From Dysgonomonas sp. HGC4 (GTDB taxonomy: Bacteria; Bacteroidota; Bacteroidia; Bacteroidales; Dysgonomonadaceae), in the NCBI RefSeq assembly GCF_001261715.1, contig NZ_CVRU01000079.1:1-64000 (forward strand): a stretch of DNA of 64,000 nt. The letters run 5' to 3'. The notes under the pieces were generated by a model, which saw only the letters and a program-made list of their open reading frames with translations, searched no databases and was not told the origin of the DNA. Of this stretch, positions 11,535 through 20,172 are shown one piece after another (the stretch's first letter is position 1; each line of letters starts with the position of its first letter). The position numbers and the translations under genes are program-made.

Positions 11535-13823
11535 ATGAAGAAAATAAGTATTTACTTGTTTATCAGTATGTTTTGTATTTTAAGCATAAAAGCAGCAGAT
11601 ACAAAAAGCCCGGTTGATTATGTCAATCCTCTTGTAGGAACTCAATCAAAACATTCACTATCAAACGGAAACACCTATCCTGCAATTGCTATGCCTTGGG
11701 GCATGAATTTCTGGATGCCACAAACCGGAAAAATGGGTGACGGATGGTCATATAGTTACGATGCTGACAAAATCAGAGGTTTCAAGCAAACTCACCAACC
11801 GAGTCCATGGATCAACGATTATGGACAGTTCTCAATAATGCCCACAACAGGCAAAGCTATTTTTGATGAGAACGAAAGGGCAAGTTGGTTTTCTCACAAA
11901 GCAGAAGTTGCAAGTCCTCATTATTACAGAGTTTATCTAGCAGATTATGATGTAGTAACAGAAATGGCTCCAACTGAAAGAGCAGTTATGTTCCGATTTA
12001 CATTCCCAGAGAATAATAAATCGTTTGTAACCATAGATGCCTTTGATAATGGGTCTTACGTTAAAGTAATTCCAGAGGAAAATAAAATAATTGGATATAC
12101 TACAAAAAATAGCGGAGGAGTTCCTGATAATTTCAAGAATTACTTTGTTATTATTTTCGACAAGCCTTTTACATATGTATCAGCCGTAGCTGACCAAAAG
12201 ATTCTTGAAAAACAAACTGAATCTAAAGCAAATCATGCAGGAGCTATTATTGGCTTCTCAACTAAAAAAGGAGAAAAAGTACACGCAAGAGTAGCATCTT
12301 CATTCATTAGTCCCGAACAAGCTGAACTTAATTTAAGAGAATTAGGTAATAATGATTTCGAGACAGTGAAAGCTAATGGCAAAAATACATGGAACGAAGT
12401 ATTAGGTAAAATAGAGGTAGAAGATGATGATATTGACAATCTTCGTACTTTTTACTCATGTCTGTATCGTTCGGTTCTATTCCCAAGAAAATTTCATGAG
12501 GTAGATGCAGCAGGCAAAACTATGCATTATAGTCCATATAACGGAAAGGTATTACCCGGATATATGTTTACTGATACTGGTTTTTGGGATACTTTCCGAT
12601 GCCTATTTCCATTCTTGAATCTTATGTATCCTTCTATTAATACACAAATGCAGGAAGGACTTGTAAACACTTACAAAGAAAGTGGTTTCTTACCCGAATG
12701 GGCAAGCCCTGGACATAGAGATTGCATGGTTGGAAACAACTCTGCGTCTGTTGTAGCCGATGCTTATCTGAAAGGTTTAAGAGGTTATGATATTGAGACT
12801 TTATACAAAGGTTTGTTGCATGGCACTGAGAATGTACATCCTGATGTAAGTTCTACCGGACGTTTAGGACACGAGTTTTACAACAAACTTGGTTATGTGC
12901 CTTACAATGTAGGTATCAGAGAAAGTGCTGCACGTACTTTAGAATATGCTTACAATGACTGGACTATCTACAAATTAGGAAAAGCGTTGAATCGTCCTGA
13001 GAAAGAACTTCAAGTTTTTGCAAAAAGAGCAATGAATTATAAAAACTTATTCGACCATTCATCTAAATTGATGAGAGGAAAGAACGAAGACGGAACTTTC
13101 CAATCACCATTCAATCCTTTGAAATGGGGAGATGCTTTCACCGAAGGAAATAGCTGGCATTACACATGGTCGGTATTCCACGATCCTCAAGGATTAATCG
13201 ATTTGATGGGTGGTAAAAAGGAATTCAATATTATGATGGATTCTGTATTTATAATGCCTCCTTTATTTGATGATAGCTATTACGGAACAGTAATTCACGA
13301 AATACGCGAGATGCAGATTATGAACATGGGACAATATGCGCATGGCAACCAACCGATACAGCATATGGTATATATGTACAATTATTCGGGCGAACCTTGG
13401 AAAGCTCAGTTCTGGACTCGTGAGATTATGGATAAGCTTTATTTTGCAACTCCTGACGGATATTGCGGAGACGAAGATAATGGACAGACCTCAGCATGGT
13501 ATGTATTCTCAGCTCTAGGATTTTATACAGTATGCCCAGGAACAGATCAATATGTCATTGGTTCACCGTTATTTAAAAGTGTAAAACTCAATTTGGAAAA
13601 CGGAAAACAAGTTGTAATAAAAGCCGATAATAACAACAGAGACAACAGATACATATCTACTATGACTGTAAACGGACAGCCTTATAGCAAGAACTACGTA
13701 ACGCATGAGCAATTGCAAAATGGTGCTGTTATAGAATATAAGATGTCACCAACACCTAATAAGCAAAGAGGAATCCAAGACAACGATTTCCCCTACTCTT
13801 TCTCTAAAGACAAAAAGTTCTAA
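11535..13823 (+). CDS. GH92 family alpha-mannosidase
   Basis: This is an exo-acting calcium-dependent glycosidase of 762 aa, probably periplasmic. The signal peptide ends near residue 21 (SIKAAD). The N-terminal beta-sandwich (about 25-250) opens with the family motif DYVNPLVGTQS. The (alpha/alpha)6 domain carries EGNSWHYTW, holding the expected general-acid Glu, and the diagnostic DEDNGQTSAWYVFSALGFY, holding the Asp base region. The usual SH-SG-G motif near residue 90 reads THQPSPWINDYGQ instead, a known subgroup variant, so the linkage preference cannot be called. It is monocistronic, divergent from the sus operon, and followed by a strong terminator. It may serve mannose-containing glycans, or be co-controlled through the shared palindrome. 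Confidence 0.92.
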   Translation: MKKISIYLFISMFCILSIKAADTKSPVDYVNPLVGTQSKHSLSNGNTYPAIAMPWGMNFWMPQTGKMGDGWSYSYDADKIRGFKQTHQPSPWINDYGQFSIMPTTGKAIFDENERASWFSHKAEVASPHYYRVYLADYDVVTEMAPTERAVMFRFTFPENNKSFVTIDAFDNGSYVKVIPEENKIIGYTTKNSGGVPDNFKNYFVIIFDKPFTYVSAVADQKILEKQTESKANHAGAIIGFSTKKGEKVHARVASSFISPEQAELNLRELGNNDFETVKANGKNTWNEVLGKIEVEDDDIDNLRTFYSCLYRSVLFPRKFHEVDAAGKTMHYSPYNGKVLPGYMFTDTGFWDTFRCLFPFLNLMYPSINTQMQEGLVNTYKESGFLPEWASPGHRDCMVGNNSASVVADAYLKGLRGYDIETLYKGLLHGTENVHPDVSSTGRLGHEFYNKLGYVPYNVGIRESAARTLEYAYNDWTIYKLGKALNRPEKELQVFAKRAMNYKNLFDHSSKLMRGKNEDGTFQSPFNPLKWGDAFTEGNSWHYTWSVFHDPQGLIDLMGGKKEFNIMMDSVFIMPPLFDDSYYGTVIHEIREMQIMNMGQYAHGNQPIQHMVYMYNYSGEPWKAQFWTREIMDKLYFATPDGYCGDEDNGQTSAWYVFSALGFYTVCPGTDQYVIGSPLFKSVKLNLENGKQVVIKADNNNRDNRYISTMTVNGQPYSKNYVTHEQLQNGAVIEYKMSPTPNKQRGIQDNDFPYSFSKDKKF

Positions 13824-13840
13824 GAAATATACATATACTG

Positions 13841-13876
13841 AAAGCCTCGAAATTTTAGATTTCGAGGCTTTTCTTT
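13841..13876 (+). terminator. Rho-independent terminator after GH92
   Basis: A 12-13 bp perfect stem (13841-13853 with 13859-13871) with a 5-nt loop is followed by a T-rich tract. Confidence 0.9.
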
Positions 13877-13996
13877 TTTTGTTCCAAAATAGAAAATAAT
13901 AAACTCTCAAAAGAACAAACTATTCATATACAAAATACAGTTAAGTATAAGTTGAAAAACTTAAACCTAACTGTATTAATATGACAAGATGTATAT

Positions 13997-14233
13997 TTAG
14001 TGATTACAAACTTTCGTTACATCTACCGTGAAGCCATCATTATCCACAGCCATAAATTTGCCCTTATTCTTTAGAAATTCAACAAGTTCATCTAAATCCA
14101 TATTTTCTGCTGAACAAGCATAAAAGCGTTGCTCTTTCCCGAATTTCTGAATTATAGCTTCTTTCAACGAAGACTCTGTATAGCTGTTTCCTTCCATCAT
14201 GTGAAGGACTTCATGTGCATGCAATTGTTCCAT
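13997..14233 (-). CDS. YecH-like DUF2492 putative metal-binding protein
   Basis: This small cytoplasmic protein of 78 aa matches the YecH/DUF2492 family in length and content. It starts with MEQLHAHEVLHMME, a His-rich helix proposed to bind metal. Later come a single Cys in RFYACSAENMD and a second Cys and His at the C-terminus (KVCNH). Its function is unknown. A TAGATTTG box lies 26 bp upstream of the start (14260-14267, minus), consistent with a stand-alone gene. Confidence 0.8.
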   Translation of the reverse strand: MEQLHAHEVLHMMEGNSYTESSLKEAIIQKFGKEQRFYACSAENMDLDELVEFLKNKGKFMAVDNDGFTVDVTKVCNH

Positions 14234-14259
14234 AAGAATATATCTTTAATTATTAGGTA

Positions 14260-14267
14260 CAAATCTA
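14260..14267 (-). promoter_or_regulatory. -7 box candidate for the YecH-like gene
   Basis: TAGATTTG on the minus strand matches TAnnTTTG. No convincing -33 TTG is found at 19-20 bp. Confidence 0.45.
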
Positions 14268-14355
14268 AGAATTTAACAGGCAATAAACATGTAACAATTG
14301 TTACACTACAAGATCATAAATCAAGAAATGAAGAAGGCGGTTAACCCGCCCTTTA

Positions 14356-14469
14356 TTATTTACTCTTTTTTTTAGCCTTATCTTCTTTTGACATCGGAGG
14401 ATTAGCAGCAATTACTTTTTCTTTGACCTTCTTGGGCTTTTTAGCTTCTTTTCCTTCTTTTTTTGCCAT
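14356..14469 (-). CDS. Small lysine-rich basic protein, 37 aa
   Basis: An open frame from ATG at 14469 to TAA gives a 37-residue protein starting MAKKEGKEAKKPKKVKEK and ending KAKKKSK. About 40 percent of residues are Lys and it has no hydrophobic segment. The even Lys/Glu/Ala/Pro composition is unlike a random AT-rich frame, so I regard it as real. Possible roles are RNA or DNA binding or ribosome association, but nothing in the sequence decides. It stands between the YecH-like gene and a 45-aa gene on the same strand. Confidence 0.6.
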   Translation of the reverse strand: MAKKEGKEAKKPKKVKEKVIAANPPMSKEDKAKKKSK

Positions 14470-14585
14470 AATACTATATTTTTTGGTGATAACGTAAATG
14501 TAAGGTATTATAAAGCCAGAAGAGCATTGATATGATTAATTAATTGAGTATTAAGTTAAAGATGTACAATAGAAGAGAAAGACCA

Positions 14586-14636
14586 GCCTAAATAGGCAAG
14601 AGGGAAACTATAACTTTTATAATTATAAATTCCCTC
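14586..14636. other. Two adjacent inverted repeats in a gene-free stretch
   Basis: GCCTA-AA-TAGGC (14586-14597) is followed by GAGGGAA (14600-14606) pairing with TTCCCTC (14630-14636), with an inner TATAA/TTATA pairing. No T tract follows on either strand. The rest of 14470-14828 shows no gene, so a small RNA or a regulatory hairpin is possible. Confidence 0.4.
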
Positions 14637-14828
14637 TCTACGTAACATTGAATTATCTCGTGTACGTATGATGAAAACGCCACAAAGCTATATAATGTTT
14701 TATGTATTATTTTTTATTAAGCATTAATAGAAAATTTTAATTAGAGAGACAAAAACAGATATTATACACCACTTTAATTACCTACAACAGAAAAAAGCCC
14801 GTAATTATACAAGCTCCCTTCAAGTTAG

Positions 14829-14966
14829 TTATTCATACTTTGCGATTACTGCTGATACACGTTCATATAAGTCATCAAAACTATACGTATAATCTTCAGA
14901 ATCCATTAATCTTTTTACTCCTTTTAGAGTTTCCAATAATTCGATTTTGTCTTTTTCTAGTTTCAT
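14829..14966 (-). CDS. Hypothetical small acidic protein, 45 aa
   Basis: An open frame from ATG at 14966 to TAA at 14829 encodes 45 aa, beginning MKLEKDKIELLETLKGVK and ending SAVIAKYE. Amphipathic, charged helices are evident, with no signal or membrane segment. The composition is protein-like, but I recognise no family. The gene stands alone on the minus strand, with noncoding sequence on both sides. Confidence 0.55.
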   Translation of the reverse strand: MKLEKDKIELLETLKGVKRLMDSEDYTYSFDDLYERVSAVIAKYE

Positions 14967-15368
14967 AATTATCTTGTTTTGATCTATCATGTAATTATAA
15001 CACATTGATACTTCTAATTGTTTTTATAATAGATACTTAAAATATAAACGAAATGTTAAAATGGAGATAAAGACAATAATATAACGACAAATGACCTCCG
15101 CTAACAAATCACATTATCACAGAAAACTCTTCGTTTAAGGAACAATTATGAAGGTATCTACAAAACTTATGCGGAGAATGGAACAAAATCACCTCAAAAG
15201 TTGTTACAACCTAATCAATTTTACTTTTATTCTAAAATAAGATTTTTGTTATATCATTCTTTGAATCCCTATTTTATGGAGTTTATATAAATAGAAAAAA
15301 TACAAAGTTCTTATTCGCTCTATCGATTAATATTCTTTTATAGTTTTATCAACATAAAAACTACAATT
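14967..15368. other. 402-bp intergenic stretch, no gene called
   Basis: This is AT-rich sequence upstream of the lipoprotein gene at 15369. A plus-strand frame through about 15110-15290 is open and looks faintly protein-like (EGIYKTYAENG), but it has no ATG in a sensible place. I do not call it. Confidence 0.4.
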
Positions 15369-15917
15369 ATGCAAAAGCTACTTACGTTTTTATTGCTGTC
15401 TGCCATATTTATTTCTTGTGGTAAGACTAAAACACATACCGAAGATATACAAGGCACAGCTATACCCAACGATACTATTGTGTATAAATACAAACTTGGA
15501 GACTCTTTTGAGAATGTAAACAAACATACTGAGTCATTGTTATCACATCAGGTATTAAAGCCTTTTACGGAGCTTACAATACGTCGTGCAGGAACTCAAG
15601 AAGATTTTAAAATAGAAGGATACCCATGTACCTTATTTGTAGGAAGCGACTCTATACCTTCAATTATGAGCTTAGTGTTTCATAATGACAGTTTATTGAG
15701 GCAAGAATTCTTTATGTATAACAGGTTCCCATACAAAGAGCTAATAAACTTATATGGATCGCCCAAAATTGTAAAAGGGTATCCAATTGAATCAAATAAA
15801 GATTTAACCACATTCTGGAGTATAGGAGACAAAGCAATATATGTAGCTGATAATGTTAAGAGTTACACTCTATATATAGAAAAGATAAGCAGTAAATTGC
15901 GTCTACTTCAAGAATAG
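15369..15917 (+). CDS. Hypothetical lipoprotein, 182 aa
   Basis: This is a predicted lipoprotein with a short signal and lipobox FISC, lipid on C17. The mature part (about 165 aa) has alternating short strands and helices (KYKLGDSFENVNKHTESLL, LFVGSDSIPSIMSLVFHNDS) reminiscent of small beta-rich periplasmic domains. I cannot place it in a family. It stands alone and faces the BrkB-type gene, with a shared bidirectional hairpin between them. Confidence 0.75.
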   Translation: MQKLLTFLLLSAIFISCGKTKTHTEDIQGTAIPNDTIVYKYKLGDSFENVNKHTESLLSHQVLKPFTELTIRRAGTQEDFKIEGYPCTLFVGSDSIPSIMSLVFHNDSLLRQEFFMYNRFPYKELINLYGSPKIVKGYPIESNKDLTTFWSIGDKAIYVADNVKSYTLYIEKISSKLRLLQE

Positions 15918-16006
15918 GTCAATATACTAAATATAGAAAGACTGCTAATTCTTCAAAGCAAAAGATATTATTGGCTTTCAAAATTTACTCCTTATATTTT
16001 ACCCAC

Positions 16007-16052
16007 AAAAGAACAACCGTTACTCATTTCTACAAGTAGCGGTTGTTCTTTT
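16007..16052. terminator. Bidirectional terminator hairpin
   Basis: A 16-bp stem (16007-16022 with 16037-16052, one G-T pair) with A and T tracts on the two sides lies between the convergent genes ending at 15917 and 16080. Confidence 0.85.
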
Positions 16053-16079
16053 ATATGGCTGCATCATTAGTATCAGAAT

Positions 16080-17048
16080 CTATGTTTTCTCTACTTCTAT
16101 CTTATTTACAGACTCTACAGCTTTATCCTCTTCATGAATCTCTATAATTTTAGTTGTTACAGCAAACTCATCAGGAAAAATCTTTCCTCCCATTTCATTA
16201 GCCCACGCTTCCGTAAATTCGGCACCAATATATATAATGATAGCAGAATAATAAATCCATGTAATAAGAATGGCTATAAACGCTGCTGCTCCATATACAG
16301 TTCCTACATGGGCAATGCCTATATAAAGAGATATACCCCACTGTCCAACTATAAATAGTATTGTGGTTACGAGTGCACCAACAAAAACATCTTTACTTTT
16401 TATTTTGGCATCAGGCAATATTTTGAAGATTAATACAAATATAAAAGTTGTTACACTGATGTTTATAATTACACCCACTATCCTCACTAATGATTCGGCT
16501 ACATCCGGATAATTAGACATAAACCTTCCGCTTAAATTGCTAATAACATTAGTAATAGTAAATGTTATTAATAAAATAAAAGCAAACACAAGAATTATAG
16601 AAAAAGAGAGTAACCTGTTCTGAATATATTTAAGCCAGCTTTTTTTAGGAATAGGTTTTATGCCCCAAATAGTATTTAAGGAACCTTGCATTTCGGCAAA
16701 AATAGCTGTCGCCCCAAAAATAGTAACTCCTAGCGTAACAATTGTAGCAAATGTAGAGGAATCTGTTTTTTCCGCATTTTGTATGATCGATTTAAGCTGT
16801 TCAACAGCCTCCATGCCCACAATTGGTTGTAGCTGAACATACAACTGACTGGCTAAGTCCATATTAAAAAACGTACCAATCGTAATTAGAAATGACAGAA
16901 AAGGTATCATTGAAAACAATGTGGCATAAGCCAACGAAGCACTCAATCGTGTAACATTATCATCCCCAAATCCTTGAATTGTTTCCTTTAGGATCTTTAT
17001 AAGTACGGAAAAACTAATTTTTTTTTTATTTTTTGACTCATCCTCCAT
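16080..17048 (-). CDS. YihY/BrkB family inner-membrane protein
   Basis: This is an integral membrane protein of 322 aa in the YihY/virulence factor BrkB family, formerly mis-called ribonuclease BN. A cytoplasmic N-terminus is followed by about six membrane helices (around residues 40-65, 95-125, 140-170, 185-215, 220-250 and 255-285). The family segments SASLAYATLFSMIPF and YGAAAFIAILITWIYYSA are present. A charged C-terminal tail follows. Its function is not established; a transport or envelope role is usually assumed. It is monocistronic. Confidence 0.88.
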   Translation of the reverse strand: MEDESKNKKKISFSVLIKILKETIQGFGDDNVTRLSASLAYATLFSMIPFLSFLITIGTFFNMDLASQLYVQLQPIVGMEAVEQLKSIIQNAEKTDSSTFATIVTLGVTIFGATAIFAEMQGSLNTIWGIKPIPKKSWLKYIQNRLLSFSIILVFAFILLITFTITNVISNLSGRFMSNYPDVAESLVRIVGVIINISVTTFIFVLIFKILPDAKIKSKDVFVGALVTTILFIVGQWGISLYIGIAHVGTVYGAAAFIAILITWIYYSAIIIYIGAEFTEAWANEMGGKIFPDEFAVTTKIIEIHEEDKAVESVNKIEVEKT

Positions 17049-17254
17049 AGATATAGCTTTAATTATAGAAACAATATATTATTTGGTTTTGTTCGAACTC
17101 CCTATCTAAAAGAGATAGCATCTTGATCAATAGATTCCCTTTATCAATCTTTAAGGATCATTAAAGGCATCAATCCAATTAATAAACTTAACTTTAGGCT
17201 ATAACCTAGTTGTTCTTGCAAACCATCTTATAAAAACAGTAATAAAAAACAAAT

Positions 17255-17551
17255 ATGTCAATTAATATAATGCCATCGGATAGTAGAATTGAAGAAGTAA
17301 TAACTTTAATTCAAAATTGCATGAAGAATAAATCGATGAATAGATCCGTTAATATAGATGCTAAAGAAGGCTATGCTAAAGCATTAGAAATATTGATATC
17401 AAGAGAAAATAGTTTTGTAAAATCAGGAGCCGGAAAACTTAAATCTCTAAAAGGGCAATCTATTGCATATCATGCCATCAATTATATAAAGGGTGAATGT
17501 GATGAAAAAGTTTTACTATCAAACTTGGTTGAAGATACTAATCTCAAATAA
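17255..17551 (+). CDS. Hypothetical protein, 98 aa
   Basis: This is a soluble, mostly helical protein with no signal peptide or membrane segment. It starts MSINIMPSDSRIEEVITL and has a Lys/Ser-rich middle. I do not recognise it. It is followed after 49 bp by another 98-aa gene that also opens with a DSR-L/I-E motif, so the two may be one transcription unit and possibly very distant relatives. It lies in the accessory stretch between the BrkB gene and tRNA-Gln. Confidence 0.65.
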   Translation: MSINIMPSDSRIEEVITLIQNCMKNKSMNRSVNIDAKEGYAKALEILISRENSFVKSGAGKLKSLKGQSIAYHAINYIKGECDEKVLLSNLVEDTNLK

Positions 17552-17600
17552 CTGAGATACGACTACAATATTAAGGGACTCTTTAATTCATCGTTACACT

Positions 17601-17897
17601 ATGGACAGCCGATTAGAAAATATAGTTAACAAATTATCAAGGCAGAGAAATACGAATGATCCACTTGATATTATATCTTATGCGGTTAATCTCGAAACGG
17701 TATTGCAAAGGATACTTTTTCTTCGCTATTTGGATAACGATTCTATGACTGAGTTAGAAACCTTAGGTGTATCAATGATTGCATACATTAGTGAGTATAA
17801 AAATATAAAGAAAGAGGAAGCAAAAGATTTGATTGATTATAAATACATAACATCTGATGTAGTATTAGATGTGTTGAACTTTATTTTAGACAGATAA
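17601..17897 (+). CDS. Hypothetical protein, 98 aa
   Basis: This soluble helical protein starts MDSRLENIVNKLSRQRN and has several aliphatic helices (VLQRILFLRYL, VVLDVLNFILD). No family is recognised. It has the same length and strand as the gene before it, and both begin with an acidic DSRxE segment. Beyond that the similarity is too weak to claim paralogy. Confidence 0.65.
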   Translation: MDSRLENIVNKLSRQRNTNDPLDIISYAVNLETVLQRILFLRYLDNDSMTELETLGVSMIAYISEYKNIKKEEAKDLIDYKYITSDVVLDVLNFILDR

Positions 17898-18123
17898 AGC
17901 AACTGATCGGTAGTAAAGTCTACCCCATTAAATATTCTAGGGCCTGAATATAATTAAAGCAATATATCTAAAATATGATACTAACCTTAATTCCTAAAGA
18001 TAGTGTATTCTATATCTTATATATTTTGTGATATCAACTATTATTCTGAATAAACGTTCCTCTACAAGTTCAAAGCTAAATAAAATAGCACTTATGCATT
18101 ATATAGCCAACAAGTGTAAATAT

Positions 18124-18939
18124 TTAATCATTTACCTGATAAGGAACTCCGACAAAATCAATACTTATCATTCTTTCAGGAGATGATAAGAAACGATTTT
18201 CATTGTAATCGACAGAATCTAACAGTTTCTTTTGTAACTGTTTTAAATCGGCTGTTTGGTAGTCAAAACCGGGTTCGAAATAAAACTCGCGAGGGATAAA
18301 AGGCTCTTTTATCATCTGATAGGGATCGAAATCTTCATCTTCATTGAACTGGAAGACTCCCTTTTCATCTAAATCATCCTTTGGAACAGGAAATAACTCA
18401 GTAGATTGACCTATTATTGAATTGAACCAACTATCAAAGAAATCAGTATCATCTGAGACATAACGAGCCAATTCAATCATGTTTACTGCATTATAGTATA
18501 TCGATGGATGATGAACATTATAGTTGAGCCTTATGTCATTATAGTAATAATTAATAAGCTCCATGGGTTCCTCTTCCTTAGATAGTTTTGATCCAACTGT
18601 TGAACCGACTTCTTCCTTTGTAGTATATTCTTTACTTATGAGGCTTATCCACAATGCTTGCAAGTATTCTTTTTGTAGGTTTGAATCTTTTTCCCGCCAA
18701 CTTTCCAACCGCCATAGAATCCATTCGCAGGCAGCTATTGTCAGACCTGTTGCTGCTTTACAATTTAATTTTATCAGCTGATTATACAATCTAGGGTTAC
18801 GTTGCTCCATAAATCGAATATCTATTCCCTGATACCATATGTATTTAAGCTTTGCGTTACCAAAGTTATGTTCAATAAATAATTGAGGTTTATCTAATTG
18901 CATAGTTATTTTTGCTTTTGGTTCGTATTTGTAGTGCAT
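18124..18939 (-). CDS. Hypothetical protein, 271 aa
   Basis: This is a cytoplasmic protein with no signal or membrane segment. The N-terminal half is helical (KAATGLTIAACEWILWRLESW), and the C-terminal third is acidic and aromatic (FQFNEDEDFDPYQMIKEPF, FYFEPGFDYQ). I recognise no family; the acidic helical make-up resembles many immunity-type proteins, but nothing proves it. A TACTTTTG -7 box ends only 8 bp before the start codon, so the mRNA leader would be a few bases at most. It lies next to decayed gene fragments. Confidence 0.65.
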   Translation of the reverse strand: MHYKYEPKAKITMQLDKPQLFIEHNFGNAKLKYIWYQGIDIRFMEQRNPRLYNQLIKLNCKAATGLTIAACEWILWRLESWREKDSNLQKEYLQALWISLISKEYTTKEEVGSTVGSKLSKEEEPMELINYYYNDIRLNYNVHHPSIYYNAVNMIELARYVSDDTDFFDSWFNSIIGQSTELFPVPKDDLDEKGVFQFNEDEDFDPYQMIKEPFIPREFYFEPGFDYQTADLKQLQKKLLDSVDYNENRFLSSPERMISIDFVGVPYQVND

Positions 18940-18947
18940 TTTCTAAA

Positions 18948-18955
18948 CAAAAGTA
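18948..18955 (-). promoter_or_regulatory. -7 box almost abutting the 271-aa gene
   Basis: TACTTTTG on the minus strand lies 8 bp upstream of the ATG at 18939. It would give a near-leaderless transcript if used. Confidence 0.5.
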
Positions 18956-19011
18956 CGAATTTAACAAAAACAAAAGAGAAAAGAATATAGCAGACTTATA
19001 TAACGAGCTAA

Positions 19012-19269
19012 AGAAAATCAAAATACAGACTATATTTTCACAGAAAAAAAGGCTATACATTTAGTCGACCCAAAGGATTTGAGAATATTCTAATTAACAC
19101 AAGTCTGAATATAGACGGACTTATTGTAAACGAAGGAGAATCTACAGACTTGTACAGTTGGTTTCGTACTCCTGTTTTGTTTTGCGAATTCTTAGAAACA
19201 AACGAAGCAATATTCTACTTAGGTAAAGGAGATTCTAATTTATTCAATAAAGACGGCTTCTATTATTAA
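19012..19269 (+). pseudogene. Gene remnant without start
   Basis: This 85-codon open stretch has no usable start. From about 19060 it reads like real protein (FSRPKGFENILINTSLNIDG, then LYSWFRTPVLFCEFLET, ending KDGFYY). An A7 run just upstream marks a likely frameshift, since the preceding bases read sensibly in another frame (YIFTEKKAIHLVDPKDL). I take it as the C-terminal remnant of a decayed gene. The family is unknown. Confidence 0.55.
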
Positions 19270-19409
19270 TGTAACTTTCATCTTAACACCTAACAGAATA
19301 GAAAAACCTTAATAGCAAGCAAATAGCGATTGCTAAAATTACGAGTATTAATTGTTGTCGTGTTCAGTTAATCAGTTTATGGAAACCGAACAAAGATGAG
19401 ATTTATTAG

Positions 19410-19472
19410 AATATAAACGGACGTGCTTTAGATTCCTTAAATGATTATGTAACCGAACTAAACAAAGAATAG
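19410..19472 (+). pseudogene. C-terminal gene fragment (LDSLNDYVTELNKE end)
   Basis: Twenty codons after an in-frame stop read NINGRALDSLNDYVTELNKE and then TAG. The end matches the fragment at 20056-20172 (ATLDNLDGYITELNK), so both are probably tails of the same gene family. Confidence 0.5.
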
Positions 19473-19478
19473 AAGAAG

Positions 19479-19643
19479 TTAAATCCCAAATATAAGAACA
19501 TATAAAATATAAAGAATCATGAGTACAACGACAATAGAGGTTATATATAGCTGAAATACAAGTTTCCTTACAAAGGGGCTTTCCTCCCTTTTTTCTTTAA
19601 TATAATCTATAAAGTCGCTGATATGTTCTTTTAATTTACTCAT
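19479..19643 (-). CDS. Small single-pass membrane protein, 54 aa
   Basis: The protein begins MSKLKEHISDFIDYIKEKRE and ends in one hydrophobic helix (about residues 30-53, ITSIVVVLMILYILYVLIF). I chose the ATG at 19643 over an in-frame one at 19724. A perfect -7 box, TATATTTG, lies at 19648-19655, only 4 bp upstream of it, so transcription would start at or next to the ATG. No family is recognised. A tail-anchored or toxin-like small membrane protein is possible. It lies between decayed gene fragments. Confidence 0.55.
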   Translation of the reverse strand: MSKLKEHISDFIDYIKEKREESPFVRKLVFQLYITSIVVVLMILYILYVLIFGI

Positions 19644-19647
19644 GACG

Positions 19648-19655
19648 CAAATATA
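19648..19655 (-). promoter_or_regulatory. -7 box implying a leaderless mRNA
   Basis: TATATTTG on the minus strand fits TAnnTTTG exactly and sits 4 bp before the ATG at 19643. No TTG is seen at -33. Confidence 0.5.
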
Positions 19656-19717
19656 GCAAATACTCTTTGTTAATAACTCTCTACTATTAGTAGAATAAGA
19701 CATATTATTACATATTA

Positions 19718-20068
19718 ATTTCAAAATTATGGCAATATATATTGATTGGATTAATGGCTTCTATTATTGTCGGTTGCTCATCTCAAAGGAAAAACTTTGA
19801 GGATGAATGGATTAGCATGATCCAATATGATTATGAAAATCAGATTGAATATGTCTTCACTAATGATAAATATCAAGTAATTATAAATGGAGAAAATATA
19901 GAGTTACATTTTTCATATAAAATAAATGGTGATACGATAATTATAGATAGGGGTGAACATTAGATTCCAAGCGTAGGAGTTCAAAATAGATATATAAAAG
20001 AATCGTATTCCATATCTAAAGGAATAGACACTTATATTGGGCAATTTAATATTGAAAAAGTGAAATAA
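19718..20068 (+). pseudogene. Decayed lipoprotein gene (lost start, in-frame stop)
   Basis: The frame reads like a lipoprotein (KLWQYILIGLMASIIVGC, lipobox IVGC), but where an ATG is expected there is ATT at 19718. The only nearby alternative is TTG at 19742, which would cut the signal. After about 80 codons an in-frame TAG (19961-19963) follows RGEH. The same frame then continues protein-like for 34 codons (IPSVGVQNRYIKESYSISKG, ending FNIEKVK) to TAA at 20066-20068. Loss of start plus a nonsense codon marks a pseudogene. A short product from the TTG cannot be excluded. Confidence 0.6.
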
Positions 20069-20172
20069 TAGAAACGATTGGTTTGGCTGAAAAATATGCT
20101 AGAGAAAACGAATTGAGTTTTAATGCTACTTTAGATAACTTAGACGGGTATATAACCGAACTGAATAAATAG
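20056..20172 (+). pseudogene. C-terminal gene fragment (LDNLDGYITELNK end)
   Basis: This open frame has no start codon near its beginning and overlaps the end of the decayed lipoprotein gene in another frame. It reads EIIETIGLAEKYARENELS and ends LDNLDGYITELNK. Its tail matches the fragment ending at 19472. It is the second remnant of one family in under 1 kb. Confidence 0.5.

Noticed and set aside
14129-14344. 71-codon plus-strand frame over the YecH-like gene
   Set aside because: It is antisense to a recognisable protein and has no family-like content.
15110-15290. Start-less plus-strand frame containing EGIYKTYAENGTK
   Set aside because: It has no ATG in place and short open runs are common at this base composition. 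Kept only as a doubt.
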